A DNA stretch of 64,000 nucleotides from Serripes groenlandicus (GCA_031761405.1 JASEVX010000008.1:43913733-43977732), one strand, 5' to 3'. Shown: positions 43,331 through 54,399, numbered from the stretch's first letter. Made by a program: numbers and translations. Notes: a model not told the origin generated them from the letters alone.

Positions 43331-43905
43331 GTTTAAAGGTGTGTATAGCACATAACGTAAATACCGTCTAAAGGCGTGTTTAACACATGCTGTTGAAACT
43401 GCCTAAAAGCGTGCTTAACACATAACGTACATTCTGTTTAAAGGCGTGCATAACGCATTACGTTAATATTGTTAAAATGCGTCCATAGCATATAACATAA
43501 CTACTGTTTAAAGGCGTGCATAACACATACCGTAACTACTGTTTAAAGGCGTGCATAACACATAACGTAAATACTGTTTAAAGGCATGCATAACAAATAA
43601 GGTAAATAGTGTTAAAGATGTGCATAACACAAAACGTAAATACTGTTTAAAGGCGTGCTTTACACAAAACGTAAATTCTGTTAAAGGCATGCATAACTCA
43701 TAACGTAAAGACTGTTTAAAGGGGTGCATGACTCATAACATAAATACTGTTTAAAGGCGTGCATAACACATTACGTAAATAATGTTTAAATGCGTGCATA
43801 ACACATAACGCAAATACTGTTTAAGGCGTGCATAACACATAACGCAAATACTGTTTCAAGGCGTGCAAACATGTACCACATAACGTTAATACCATTTAAA
43901 GTTTA
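43331..43905 (+). repeat. 35-bp minisatellite, about 16 copies
   Basis: Unit AAAGGCGTGCATAACACATA then ACGTAAATACTGTTT (35 bp between 43511 and 43546). Copies are moderately diverged. It sits between a family A and a family B MITE. Confidence 0.93.
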
Positions 43906-43923
43906 CATACAGAGAAATAAAGG

Positions 43924-44096
43924 TTAACTCTTTCAGCGCCAAAGGCAATATTGAGGTCTTTGCAAACAATACTGATTCAGGTGAGTCAGCTCGTAACGAG
44001 CTGTCTCACCCTGAAATCAGCATTGTTTGCCTTTTGGTTATCAAATCTTGAACATGGAAGAGTCTACTTTAAACAATTCGGCGCTGAAAGAGTTGA
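43924..44096. mobile_element. Family B MITE
   Basis: TTAACTCTTTCAGCGCCAAA to TTCGGCGCTGAAAGAGTTGA. Core GAGTCAGCTCGTAACGAGCT. A short deletion follows GGTTATCAAA. Confidence 0.9.
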
Positions 44097-44342
44097 AGTA
44101 AAACTGAGCACACAGCTTGTAATAATGCATGTTTAGCACTATTTCAGGAATCCAATGGATGTTAGCACGAATATGTGAACATTAGCGTTGACGTATATTT
44201 AGCACTTATTGTGGGAATCCAGTGGATTTAGCACGAACATGTGAACAGAACCGTTGTCAAAAAGTAATTTTACATCGATTGATAAAAGTAATCACTTGCA
44301 CGACCAAACATCTAGGCAAAACCCCATTTTTAAAGTCCCTTT

Positions 44343-44575
44343 CACCCTTTTTCCCACATACACACGCTTTTCTGACAACTTTGCAGTAGGCCACGTTTGA
44401 AAACATCCTGATAAAAGGAGAAATTTGCTCAAAATGAGCAATTTCTCCTTTTGCCACAATGTTTTCATCTCCATTTAATAATTTAAGTCTCATTTATGAA
44501 ATGTTTTCACATGTTTTGCCAATATATTTTCGACGTCATCTGCGGCAGATTTGATGTATGTAGAAAAGGGATAGT
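44343..44575. mobile_element. Family A MITE
   Basis: CACCCTTTTTCCCACATACA, core AGGAGAAATTTGCTCAAAAT with GAGCAATTTCTCCTTTTGCC, right end TGTAGAAAAGGGATAG. Confidence 0.82.
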
Positions 44576-44661
44576 AACATTTACTATAACCCGAACAATA
44601 TATTTTGGCAGATCGATAAATGATAAACAAAACAATTGTTATTGTTTTCAACTCTACTGTT

Positions 44662-44874
44662 TTAACTCTTTCAGCGCCAAAGGTAATATTGAGGTTTCAG
44701 CAAACCATGCTGATTCAGGTGAGTCAGCTCGTAACGAGCTGTCTCACCTGAAATCAGCATTGTTTGCCTTCTTGTTGTCAAAATAGTCCTAACTTTTATT
44801 ACACTAGAAATGGAGACGCCCGATTTTGAACATGTAAGCGTCTACTTTAAACAATTCGGCGCTGAAAGAGTTAA
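44662..44874. mobile_element. Family B MITE, full length
   Basis: TTAACTCTTTCAGCGCCAAA to GGCGCTGAAAGAGTTAA with TTAA at both borders. Core GAGTCAGCTCGTAACGAGCT. Confidence 0.92.
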
Positions 44875-45499
44875 AATAGTTTACTCGCGAAAATATCGCT
44901 CAGCCTTCCATTACTGAGCAAATATACCTAGCTTTATATAACTGTAGTGTAACCTATGTTTTATATTCACCTGAGTGAGAACGTGTAAGTGTGTATAGAT
45001 ATTTCGATTGCGCAATAATGTGAGAAAGGATTATAATAATATTCGTCTAATTATTTCCATTGTATGAAATAAACACGTTGTGGTGTCTCTATGGTTGGCA
45101 ACTGTTAAAAAACATTCTGGGAAAAGACGAAAGTGGTGATTATAGAGAAAGTTTACAAAAACAAATCGATAAATAAACAAATTTAAAACGGTTTCTTCAG
45201 TTTTGGAATATTAACTCTTCAACTGTACATTTCATGGTATAGCGCAAGAAATAATCTTAAAATGGTGCCAAAAATATTCTTTGGAAAAAAAGATGACACA
45301 TCATGCTCTGGGATTGCTATAACAATTTCTGTTGCAGGAAATCCGACATTTGCTAAATTGCGATCGATGACGATCAAGATCAGCCTGCGCTTTTATTCAG
45401 TATGATCAGGATCTTTCTCGAGCGCCATCTAGTCGTTCCAATATCCCGAAAGCTTTTGAAAAACCGATATAGTCAATAACAACGCTTTTAAGCATGACA

Positions 45500-45748
45500 T
45501 GAACCGTCCCACGAGAAAACCAACATTTTGGTCTCTGCGTAATGTATCGATCCAGATCCAGGCTAATCCGAGTTGACACATTCCGTCTTAGGGGGATAGA
45601 AGTATAGCGTAATGATTCCCTAAACAAAAAATCCACAGGATGTGATAAGTGTCTGTCCGGGTTAGCCTGCGCGGCATGCTTAGGCTGATCCGGGTCGATA
45701 CTTTACGCAGAGTCCACACTGTTGAGTTTCTCGCGAGACGGCTCACAT
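45500..45748. mobile_element. Family D MITE
   Basis: CATGAACCGTCCCACGAGAA to TTTCTCGCGAGACGGCTCAC, CTCTGCGTAATGTATCGATC and GATACTTTACGCAGAGTCCA in the arms. Confidence 0.88.
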
Positions 45749-45819
45749 GTGATCGTTATCGTAATGGCTTTCAACACTTTCTGAGGTGGTGTTAATTGAA
45801 GCCTGACCCAAGTAGAAGG

Positions 45820-46765
45820 ATTGATTGAATATTTGGTGTTTTACTCCTCTTTCAACACTTTATTCAGTTATATCACGACGTTTTCCTGGTAAATTACCAG
45901 TACTATTGGTCCATTTATCCTGACACCAGCCACTCAGTCGTAATGTATATCACGACGTTTTCCTGGTGAGTTACCAGTACTTCTGGTCCATTTATCCTGA
46001 CACCAGCCAATCAGTCGTAATGTATATCACGACGTTTTCCTGGTAAGTTACCAGTACTACTGGTCCATTTATCCTGACACCAGCCAATCAGTCGTAATGT
46101 ATATCACGACGTTTTCCTGGTAAGTTACCAGTACTACTTGTCCATTTATCGTGACACCAGCCAATCAGTCGTAATGTATATCACGGCGTTTCCTTGGTAA
46201 GGTACCAGTACTTCTGGTCCATTTATCCTGACACCAGCCAGTCTGTTGTAATGTATATCACGGCGTTTACTGGGTAAGTTATCAGTACACCTGTTCCATT
46301 TATCCTGATACCAGCCAGTCAGTCGTAATGTATATCACGGTGTTTATTTGGTGAGGTACCAGTACTACTGGTCCATTTACCCTGACACCAGCCAATCAGT
46401 CGTAATGTATAACTCGGCGTTTCCTTGGTAAGGTACCAGTACTACTGGTCCATTTATCCTGACACCAGCCAGTCTGTTGTAATGTATATCACGGCGTTTA
46501 CTGGGTAAGTTATCAGTACACCTGTTCCATTTATCCTGATACCAGCCAGTCAGTCGTAATGTATATCACGGTGTTTATTTGGTGAGGTACCAGTACTACT
46601 GGTCCATTTACCCTGACACCAGCCAATCAGTCGTAATGTATAACTCGGCGTTTCCTTGGTAAGGTACCAGTACTACTGGTCCATTTATCCTGACACCAGC
46701 CAATCTGTCGTAATGCTAACCCCGCTATCCTGATCGCAAATGAAGGCAGCCATTACAAGACCCCA
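45820..46765 (-). mobile_element. SINE-G, reverse, expanded by internal tandem duplication
   Basis: The 3' end lies at the left (TGATTGAATATTTGGTGTTT, CTTTCAACACTTTATTCAG). The body segment is then repeated about eleven times. The original continuation appears only once at the right (TAATGCTAACCCCGCTATCC, AAATGAAGGCAGCCATTACA). The tRNA-like head is not recognisable. Confidence 0.88.
45869..46710. repeat. 77-bp tandem array with three-unit higher order
   Basis: Unit GTATATCACGACGTTTTCCT, GGTAAGTTACCAGTACTACT, GGTCCATTTATCCTGACACC, AGCCAATCAGTCGTAAT (77 bp). From about 46177 three variants alternate: CGGCGTTTCCTTGG, CGGCGTTTACTGGG, CGGTGTTTATTTGG. The trio is repeated a second time, and the array ends in the first variant, so a block of about 230 bp was copied as a whole. 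Confidence 0.93.
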
Positions 46766-47164
46766 ATAGAAACCAGAGAGTGTCCTCTATAATATACATC
46801 TCGGTAATCGGATGCTCTAATTAAACTCATTTTAGTGGTTTCGTCGAATATAACGGAAACCCGCTTGAGCTTGCTGGTTGTTCACATTTTGTATACTTTG
46901 TCGGTCAACGCTTAATGTATCACACTAAAGATATTAGCGCTCAAAGCTTTCGATTAGGGGCGAATAATACCCTGTTGCGAATACGAAAAAGAAATATATC
47001 AGTGCGTTCCTTGAAGACCCAATATCATAGGATTGAATTTGGAGTAACAAGATTTATGTTTTGAGGTTAAAACCTGTTCACCCTGTAGAATCCCTAGCTA
47101 TGACATTTAATGATATGGACAACTTAATGTGTTGGGCTATACAAACAGGCTAGAAAAACAATTC

Positions 47165-47727
47165 ATGCAAGAGTAAAGTTCACTGATCTGCGACAGACGA
47201 CTTTTGAAATTATCCTCTTGCCACAATGTTTCACCCTTTTGCATAATCAAACTATTCCCTTTTTGAGATCTTCCGTAACTTTGCATAGATGCTTTCAAAG
47301 TCGTCTGTTACTGATTTGTTTTATGTCAGAAAGGATGAACCCTTTCCCTTATATAAACGCTTTCTGACGCCTCTGCAGCAGACGGCCTTTTGAAAACATA
47401 GTGACAAAAGAAGAAATTGCTCAAAACGAGCAATTTCACCTTGCCACAATGTTTTCCTCTTATAGTCATAGGTTATCCATTCAATTATAGAGATTTTCCA
47501 ATTTTTGACAAAATATGTTCAAAGTCGTCTGCTGCAGAATTGTCGTATGAGGGAAAGGGTTAAAGCAGACGGCGTTTTGAAAACATAGTAACAAAAGAAG
47601 AAATTGCACAGAACGTGCAATTTCTCCTTTTGCCACTATGTTTTCCACTTTTAGTCATAGGTTATCCATGTGACAAAATACGTTCAAAGTCGTCTGCTGC
47701 AGAATTGTCGTATGAGGGAAAGGGTAA
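47165..47727. mobile_element. Three adjoining family A copies
   Basis: 47165-47337 is a worn copy. 47338-47563 is near full length (CCCTTTCCCTTATATAAACG to TATGAGGGAAAGGGTTAA). 47564-47727 repeats the right two-thirds of the same sequence (GCAGACGGCGTTTTGAAAAC ... GTATGAGGGAAAGGG). The last two are very similar, suggesting a tandem duplication rather than separate insertions. Confidence 0.82.
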
Positions 47728-48417
47728 AGGAATAGTTTTCAGTCGTGATCGAAATGAAAACAATGTTTAAAGCGGCGTAAAACAAAATACAACATGCTGC
47801 CTTTCATTGAATATGATGAGTCACGTAATATTAAGGAATAACATCGGCATTATATTCATGGATTTAATTCGTGTCAATGGTTAATATCTCCACTGGGACC
47901 CGTATCCAGGGGCATTGTGTCTCATAGAGTACAGACGGTAAGGAACCATCCACTGCGTATATATCTGCGCAGATCTCTACAGCGATGAGTGGATGTAAAC
48001 AGGTCTTTATCTTACAGTGTATCTTTTATCCTGTCACGTGTAGCAATTTCGACCCGATAACAGGGTGCCGTATATTTATTTTGATATACGTCAGTTGATC
48101 ACGTGATAAGCTGGTGCGCACCTGCTAGCCGGGACTACTTTTTTAGCAAGCGTCGCTGTAAATTCCAACTTCAATCGATAAAAACAGCATATATCGTGGA
48201 TAAATTTCTCATTTGTGAATACAACATTCATGAAGATAGCTATTTTTTGTGTTGTATTATGTTAGAAATTTGAGAACTATTTTTTTCCGCGCATCAATCA
48301 CGATTGGCTGCTGTTTATTTATAAAACATGACGTCACAATGAAGGGGATGCAATTCAGTAAGTTACATATTTTTAAAGCTGCCATAAAAATAAAAAAATA
48401 AATGCAACAGGATAAGT
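47728..48417. other. Intergenic, nothing recognised
   Basis: No gene or family recognised. A short SINE-like tail remnant (AAAGCGGCGTAAAACAAAAT) occurs at about 47771. Confidence 0.4.
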
Positions 48418-48562
48418 AGAATAATAGGTTGGTGCCGTGGATTGAGAAAGCTTATCTGGCTCGGCACCGTAATTTATCGGATTCGCCTTCGGCTCACCCG
48501 ATAAATTACTCCGCCTTGCCAGATAAACTTTCTCAATCCACGGCACCAACCTATTATTCTCT
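48418..48562. mobile_element. Palindromic MITE, 145 bp
   Basis: GAATAATAGGTTGGTGCCGT and GGATTGAGAAAGCTTATCTG pair with the right-hand CAGATAAACTTTCTCAATCC and ACGGCACCAACCTATTATTC. The inner arms GTAATTTATCGG and CCGATAAATTAC pair too. Almost the whole segment is one hairpin. A single copy is present in the window. Confidence 0.85.
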
Positions 48563-48579
48563 ATTTATCCATAAAATAA

Positions 48580-48668
48580 ACCTTGTGTTGAGGGTACTCA
48601 AAAGCATCGTCTCAATGAGACAAGTCGTTTGAGAACCCACACAATGGAGCTTAGAGATCAAACATGTG
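48580..48668. mobile_element. Family I MITE fragment at the start of the 36-bp array
   Basis: TGTGTTGAGGGTACTCAAAA, GCATCGTCTCAATGAGACAA and GAACCCACACAATGGAGCTT are a worn family I centre. The right arm leads into ATACATCCCTTATTTAAAGC, the family's terminal sequence. Confidence 0.7.
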
Positions 48669-49323
48669 AAATACATCCCTTATTTAAAGCTCTGAGTAGA
48701 AACTAAATACATCCCTTATTTAAAGCTCTGAGTCGAAACTAAATACATCCCTTATTTAAAGCTCTGAGTAGAAACTAAATACATCCCTTATTTAAAGCTC
48801 TGAGTCGAAACTAAATACATCCCTTATTTAAAGCTCTGAGTAGAAACTAAATACATCCCTTATTTAAAGCTCTGAGTAGAAACTAAATACATCCCTTATT
48901 TAAAGCTCTGAGTAGAAACTAAATACATCCCTTATTTAAAGCTCTGAGTAGAAACTAAATACATCCCTTATTTAAAGCTCTGAGTAGAAACTAAATACAT
49001 CCCTTATTTAAAGCTCTGAGTAGAAACTAAATACATCCCTTATTTAAAGCTCTGAGTAGAAACTAAATACATCCCTTATTTAAAGCTCTGAGTAGAAACT
49101 AAATACATCCCTTATTTAAAGCTCTGAGTCGAAACTAAATACATCCCTTATTTAAAGCTCTGAGTCGAAACTAAATACATCCCTTATTTAAAGCTCTAAG
49201 TCGAAACTAAATACATCCCTTATTTAAAGCTCTAAGTCGAAACTAAATACATCCCTTATTTAAAGCTCTGAGTCGAAACTAAATACATCCCTTATTTAAA
49301 GCTTTGAGTCGAAACTAAACTCT
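48669..49323 (+). repeat. 36-bp minisatellite, about 18 copies, built on a MITE terminus
   Basis: Unit GAGTAGAAACTAAATACATC then CCTTATTTAAAGCTCT (36 bp). The second half is a variant of the family I end CCCCTTATCTAGAGCTCT, and the first half would be flanking sequence. Copies are almost identical (GTAGAAAC versus GTCGAAAC in blocks), so the expansion is recent. Confidence 0.93.
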
Positions 49324-49442
49324 AAAAATTAAAACGTTTGTTTCATATTATTATAATATTGCAGAATAAATACATAGTATATTCAAAATACGTTTCAAGA
49401 ACTGCTTAGCGATTTGTGATATGCATTGTTTTCCAAAAGCCT

Positions 49443-49673
49443 TTAACCATTTCCCTCATATAGACGCTTTCTGACGCCTCTGCAGCAGACGGCTTTTTGA
49501 AAACATAGTGACAAAAGAAGAAATTGCTCAAAACGAGCAATTTCTCCTTTTGCCACAATGTTTTCAACTTTTCGTCATAGGTTATCCATTCAATTATAGA
49601 GATTTTCTATTTTCTGACAAAATATGTTCATAGTCGTCTGCTGAAGAATTGTTGTATGAGGGAAAACCTTTAA
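49443..49673. mobile_element. Family A MITE, full length
   Basis: TTAACCATTTCCCTCATATA to GTATGAGGGAAAACCTTTA. Core GAAGAAATTGCTCAAAACGA with GCAATTTCTCCTTTTGCCAC. Confidence 0.88.
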
Positions 49674-49799
49674 GTGCCTCTGGCAGCGAACAAAGGCCTT
49701 CATGCACAGTCGTGTTAAGGACCAATCCGGTGGCTGAGTAACAGTAACTTTTTAAATCCTTATATGACTAATTGGCGAGATCAGACTAAGCGGATGCTT

Positions 49800-50455
49800 T
49801 TATTTCTTAATTGAGAACACAGGTCACGCCCATTTCTAAATTGAGAACACAAGTCACGCCCATTTCTAAATTGAGAACACAGGACACGCCCATTGCTAAA
49901 TTGAGAACACAGGACACGCCCATTTCTAAATTGAGAACACAAGTCACACCCATTTCTAAATTGAGAAAACAAGTCACGCTCATTTCTAAATTAAGAACAA
50001 AAGTCACACCCATTTCAAAATGGAGATCACAAGTCACGCTCATTTATAAATTGAGATAACAAGTCACGCCCATTTCTAAATTGAGTTCACAAGGCACGCT
50101 ACTTTCTAAATTGAGATGACAAGTCATGCTCATTTCTAAAATGAGATCACAAGGCCCGCTCATTTCTAAATTGAGATCACAAGTCACACCCATTTCAAAA
50201 TGAAGATCACAAGTCACGCTTATTTCTAAATTGAGATCACAAATCACGCCCATTTCTAAATTGAGAACACAAGTCACGCCCATTTCTAAATTGAGAACAC
50301 AAGTCACGTCACGCTCATTTCTAAATTGAGATCACAAGTCAAGCCCATTTTAATTGAGAACACAAGTCACGCTCATTTCTACATCGAGAACACAAGTCAC
50401 GCCCATTTATACAATTGAGAACACAAGTCACGCCCATTTCTAAAATGAGAACACT
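49800..50455. repeat. 30-bp minisatellite, about 22 copies
   Basis: Unit CATTTCTAAATTGAGAACAC then AAGTCACGCC. Because 30 is a multiple of three, open frames of 60-90 codons arise on both strands (plus VTPISKLRTQ, minus GVTCVLNLEM). There is no reason to think they are translated. Confidence 0.95.
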
Positions 50456-50459
50456 AGGC

Positions 50460-50905
50460 ATTATATATGATTATCAGAAGTTTCCGATCACTATGAAGTA
50501 ACGAGACAAAATCCTTCCATAAACATGTCGCCTAGGGATATGGAGCTATGACATGTTTAATGATGCAATTGGAATCTGCGTATTGAACTCATGTCGAATG
50601 AGTGTAATCCTGCAAATAGAAACAGTATGAAACGGTATAACATGCAAATGGAATTTGTTAGTTTGTGAAATGAAACATACGGTAATTTAATAATAACAAT
50701 TGTGTTGTTAGACAATATTTGAAATGGACTTGTCCAAGACTATATCTAAGCCTATCAAATTAAGAATGATGTGTTATTAAACAACATATCAAATCCGATA
50801 CAGCCTGTATCCGTGTAATGATTCCCATTGCACAACGTTGTGCGTTTAAAACTCGTACTAACCCATGTAACATCAAGGCCCAGATTTCGATCGATTCACA
50901 TGTAA
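50460..50905. other. Intergenic, nothing recognised
   Basis: Unique AT-rich sequence; no gene or family seen. Confidence 0.4.
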
Positions 50906-50910
50906 CTTCG

Positions 50911-51155
50911 ACCGCCTCGGTGGTGCAGTGATTAAGCGTCTACCTCGGGTGCGGGAGGTCGCGGGTTCGATTCCAGGTTATCCCAAATTAAAATGTAGGA
51001 ATGGCTGCATACCTTGGCGCTCAGGGTTGCGGGGATAGTATGACGCCTGACAGGCATAAAACGAACCAGTAGTTGTGGTAATCTAGCCAGGGAAAGCCGT
51101 GATATAACTGAATGAATGTTGAAAGCGGTGTTAAACACAAAACAATAAATCAATC
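50911..51155 (+). mobile_element. SINE-G, full length
   Basis: The tRNA-like head ACCGCCTCGGTGGTGCAGTG with A box TGGTGCAGTGATTAAGCG and B box GGGTTCGATTCC, then AATGTAGGAATGGCTGCAT, CCTTGGCGCTCAGGGTTGCG, GGAAAGCCGTGATATAACTG, and the tail AAGCGGTGTTAAACACAAAA. A further SINE-G fragment lies at 51300-51375 (GAATGGTAGTAATGGTCC). Confidence 0.9.
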
Positions 51156-51402
51156 ATGTTGGACAGCTAGCTCCACACATCTGTTTCCGCTGTAGGTTCA
51201 ATGCTTTGAAAATAGTATTGCTTAGATGATCAAAGTACCACTAGGCAACCATGCCAATATGCCTAACATCAATGCCAAACTTTGAATACAATATTCAACG
51301 ATCCTTACAAATGTGTAGACTTTAAGAATGGTAGTAATGGTCCTTCCCCCTTGGCGCTCCGTATTGTGGGATACTCTTTACGACTTACCCAGAGAGTGCC
51401 AT

Positions 51403-51605
51403 GACCAGAGGTCCAGATAAGGAGGGGGTTTACAGCCCTTTTCACCACAACATCTTCCCTTATTATCCAACCAAACCCTTTGTTGTGGGTACTCAAAAGA
51501 ATCGTCTCATTGAGACGATTCTTTTGAGTACCCACAACATAGGGTTAGCGGATAAAATAAGGATTTTTAGAACAAGCTATAAACGCTCCTTATCTAGAGC
51601 TCTGG
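51403..51605. mobile_element. Family I MITE, full length, perfect core
   Basis: CCAGAGGTCCAGATAAGGAG to CTCCTTATCTAGAGCTCTGG. The centre TTGTGGGTACTCAAAAGAAT and CGTCTCATTGAGACG is a perfect palindrome of about 60 bp. This is the best copy in the window. Confidence 0.92.
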
Positions 51606-51741
51606 GGCCGTATTCACAAAGCTCCTAAGTTATTTCCTTAGGAAATTCCTTAGAGATAAGGAGAAAATGGTGAAACTTGAGGGAAATCTCCGTATTTAAG
51701 GAATATCTTTTTCCTTAGGAGCTTTGTGAATACGGCCCCAG
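51602..51741. mobile_element. Family K MITE, 140 bp
   Basis: CTGGGGCCGTATTCACAAAG, CTCCTAAG and the mirrored CTTAGGAG, CTTTGTGAATACGGCCCCAG form a perfect 28-bp terminal inverted repeat. It overlaps the last bases of the adjoining family I element, so it inserted at or beside that terminus. Confidence 0.9.
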
Positions 51742-51904
51742 GCCATGACAAAGCTTAACATTGTTGAAAACGGCGGAAAACACCATACATTAAAATAGAT
51801 CAATAATCCTTATAACAGTGTTGTTCTTCACGAGGAGCATTGTTATTGTTAACGGTTCCCATGGGATAACGCGAACTGATTTTGATGAATGATTCCGAAT
51901 CACT

Positions 51905-52325
51905 AGTTAATCCTTTTTTTATCCTGCAGACCTTTGTTTTTGACGCATTTGCAGCAGACGACTTCTGAAAACATCATGGCAAAAAGAACAAATATCTTTT
52001 TTTTTACGAAAGTGTTTTTCAATTCTATTCAATAATAATACTTTCTTTTACAGAGGATTATTTGTACAAATATATTTTTCAAAGTCGACTGCTTTAACTC
52101 TTTCCCACATATAGACACTTTCTGACGCCTTCGCAGCTGCCGACTTTTGAAAATGTTATGGCAAAAGGAGAAATTGCTAATAATGAGCAATTTCTCCTTT
52201 TTGTCACAACATTTTGAACTTTATTGAATAATAAAACCTTAATTAATGGATTGTTTTCACGTTTTTGCCAATATGGTTTCTAAGTCAGCTGCTGCAGATA
52301 TGTTGTATGTGGGAAATGGTTAAAC
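51905..52325. mobile_element. Two neighbouring family A MITEs
   Basis: 51905-52095 is worn (GCAGCAGACGACTTCTGAAA, TTTCAAAGTCGACTGC). 52096-52323 is better (TTAACTCTTTCCCACATATA, core GGAGAAATTGCTAATAATGA with GAGCAATTTCTCCTTTTTG, right end GTATGTGGGAAATGGTTAA). A run of about 22 G follows at 52370. Confidence 0.8.
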
Positions 52326-52339
52326 TCGTTGGATGTGAG

Positions 52340-53223
52340 AAAGGGTTAAATGAAATAAACAACGAAAGGGGGGGGGGGGGGGGGGGGGGGGCACATGAGA
52401 TGGTTATTGCACATTGGACAGTGAAGGATCATCGTATGACAAGCATCGTTTATATTTATTCATAAAATAAATATTTCTTTATTGAAAGCAAAATTTCTTT
52501 TTTCAGAGAATTATATTGATAATTTTATATCTCGAAGTGAAAATAATGTAACTCTGAGTGAGACACATTTCTTTCAAAAGTATGAAATTATATCTTTAAT
52601 TATGACTGAGCAGATAATACAGGCTGATCTGAACATACACTGTTCAGAAATGCCAATTTGTGCCTTTTCCCACTGACAGACTCAAGTAACAGTTGCGTGT
52701 ATGCACGACCTTTAACTACAGTTGTGTGTATTGGATACCCAGAGCAGTCAGTACATATGTGCATACAGTCTTCGCTATTTATACATGTATATCAATATTT
52801 ATAAAATAACCCGTCTATATAAGGGAAGGCGATACTGGTTGGCAAGACTTATGCGTGATAAGGGTTGAACTGTCGGAGATGTGATATTGTGTACGAATAA
52901 ATATAACTGTAACCTCATTGTATTAAGGTAGAAGCCCCTATTTGGCTCAACGATTTCCGTACGAGATCGGTATTTATTGACAGTATATATAATCGCCAAT
53001 TTCCGTCCAAAGTCGTAAGTGATCGGTATATTTCGATAACTTGTCGGTCATATCAACGAACAATACCCAACTCTACCGACCTCACACGGAAATTGCCGAG
53101 ACATTTAGGGAGTTGCTACTTTCAAACAATCAACCTTCCTGACGCACACGTAGGTTTATAACGATGAGACCCTAATACAGCTTATTGTCTTCGAAATTCC
53201 ATTAAGAAAATGACTTATTGGTA
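52340..53223. other. Intergenic with a small family J fragment
   Basis: 52610-52680 has CAGGCTGATCTGAACATACA, CTGTTCAGAAATGCCAATTT and GTGCCTTTTCCC, the family J right end. The rest, including the CGGTAT/CGGAAATT-rich part at 52935-53105, matches nothing I can name. Confidence 0.4.
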
Positions 53224-53600
53224 TTAAAGCGACTGAAATCCAGATGGCACGAAAAAAAAAAAAAAATAATAATCGAATTCGCCCTAAATGTTATTCTTTA
53301 TGTTATCCAAGTAAAACCAGGGTAGAACATGTATCGTTTTTTTTTCAATAAAGTGAACTTAAGTCGTTTTCAATTGTCCCGATGAAGGGGTTTCCTATTT
53401 AAAAATACTTACCCCGTTACTGACAGGGTAGAATTTGCGATGGAAAAAGTATCGAAAACAAGAAAATCTCACCGATTATAGGGGTATGTAATATGTCAGT
53501 TATCATATTTTAATGCCCCAAATACAAAAATAACACTTATTTTTTTAAAATTGGATTTTTTTTTTTCGACAGTTGGGTATCTGGAGTTCAGTCGCTTTAA
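53224..53600. mobile_element. Family N MITE, 377 bp
   Basis: TTAAAGCGACTGAAATCCAG to CTGGAGTTCAGTCGCTTTAA is a 22-bp inverted repeat with one mismatch, bordered by TTAA. The interior is AT-rich and non-coding. It is the only copy in the window. Confidence 0.85.
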
Positions 53601-53649
53601 GAAGCAATCGAAACTTTTCGGCTAAAGTAATAAACGTAGACTCGATCTA

Positions 53650-53850
53650 AACCTCAACTGTGGGAGGTCGCGGGTTCGTTCCCCGACCGGGTCATACAAA
53701 AGCCTTAACAATGGTACTAATGGCTGCCCGCCTTGGTGCTCAGGGTTGAGATGTTAGCATTACGCCTGACTGGCTGTTGTCAGGATAAATGGACAAGTAG
53801 AACAAGTACACCCAGGAAACGCCGTGATATAAGTGAACAATTATTGAATC
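53650..53850 (+). mobile_element. SINE-G, nearly full length
   Basis: GGGAGGTCGCGGGTTCGTTC (B box region), AATGGTACTAATGGCTGCCC, GCCTTGGTGCTCAGGGTTGA, CTGTTGTCAGGATAAATGGA, AAACGCCGTGATATAAGTGA. Confidence 0.85.
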
Positions 53851-54044
53851 AATCTAAACCTCGGATATCGTTCATGAATATACCAGAAGTATTGGTTTCC
53901 GGCTGATGGCGCCTGTACGTTTACGGCTGTGGGAGCCACTAATTATAGTTCCCTTTTTAGTGTGAGATAGTATGAGAAACAGTCTGCATAAAGTACATGT
54001 CGGAATGACGTCACTCGATTAGCTCATATGCATGCAGATAACAT

Positions 54045-54285
54045 GTGTTTGTTTTGTGTTTCGCCGCTTTCAACACGTTTTCAATGTGTTCAATCATGTC
54101 ACGGCGTTTCCTAGGTAAGTTACATGTACTACGTGTCTATTTATCCTGATACTAGTGAGTCCGTCGTGATGCTAACCCATCGATCATGAGCGTTTAGGTA
54201 GGAAAACCGTTACTACAATTTTGAAAGAATTTGGTTGGACCCGGCCGGGGACGGAACTCGCGACGTCTCACACCCGAGGCGGCTG
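54045..54285 (-). mobile_element. SINE-G, reverse, with head
   Basis: TTTCGCCGCTTTCAACACGT, CACGGCGTTTCCTAGGTAAG, TTTATCCTGATACTAGTGAG, TTGGACCCGGCCGGGGACGG, AACTCGCGACGTCTCACACC, CGAGGCGG. Confidence 0.86.
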
Positions 54286-54399
54286 CTATAGATATCATTA
54301 AACCAGCGAGGGTGTTGCTTGCAGATAAAATACACGGTGGTACACGAACGTTTCTGACACTGATGTGGCAAATGTCGACTTTACAAGTATGCACATTAT

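Noticed and set aside
49781..50307. Repetitive open frames (VTPISKLRTQ, GVTCVLNLEM)
   Set aside because: Explained by a 30-bp tandem repeat whose unit is a multiple of three; open on both strands.
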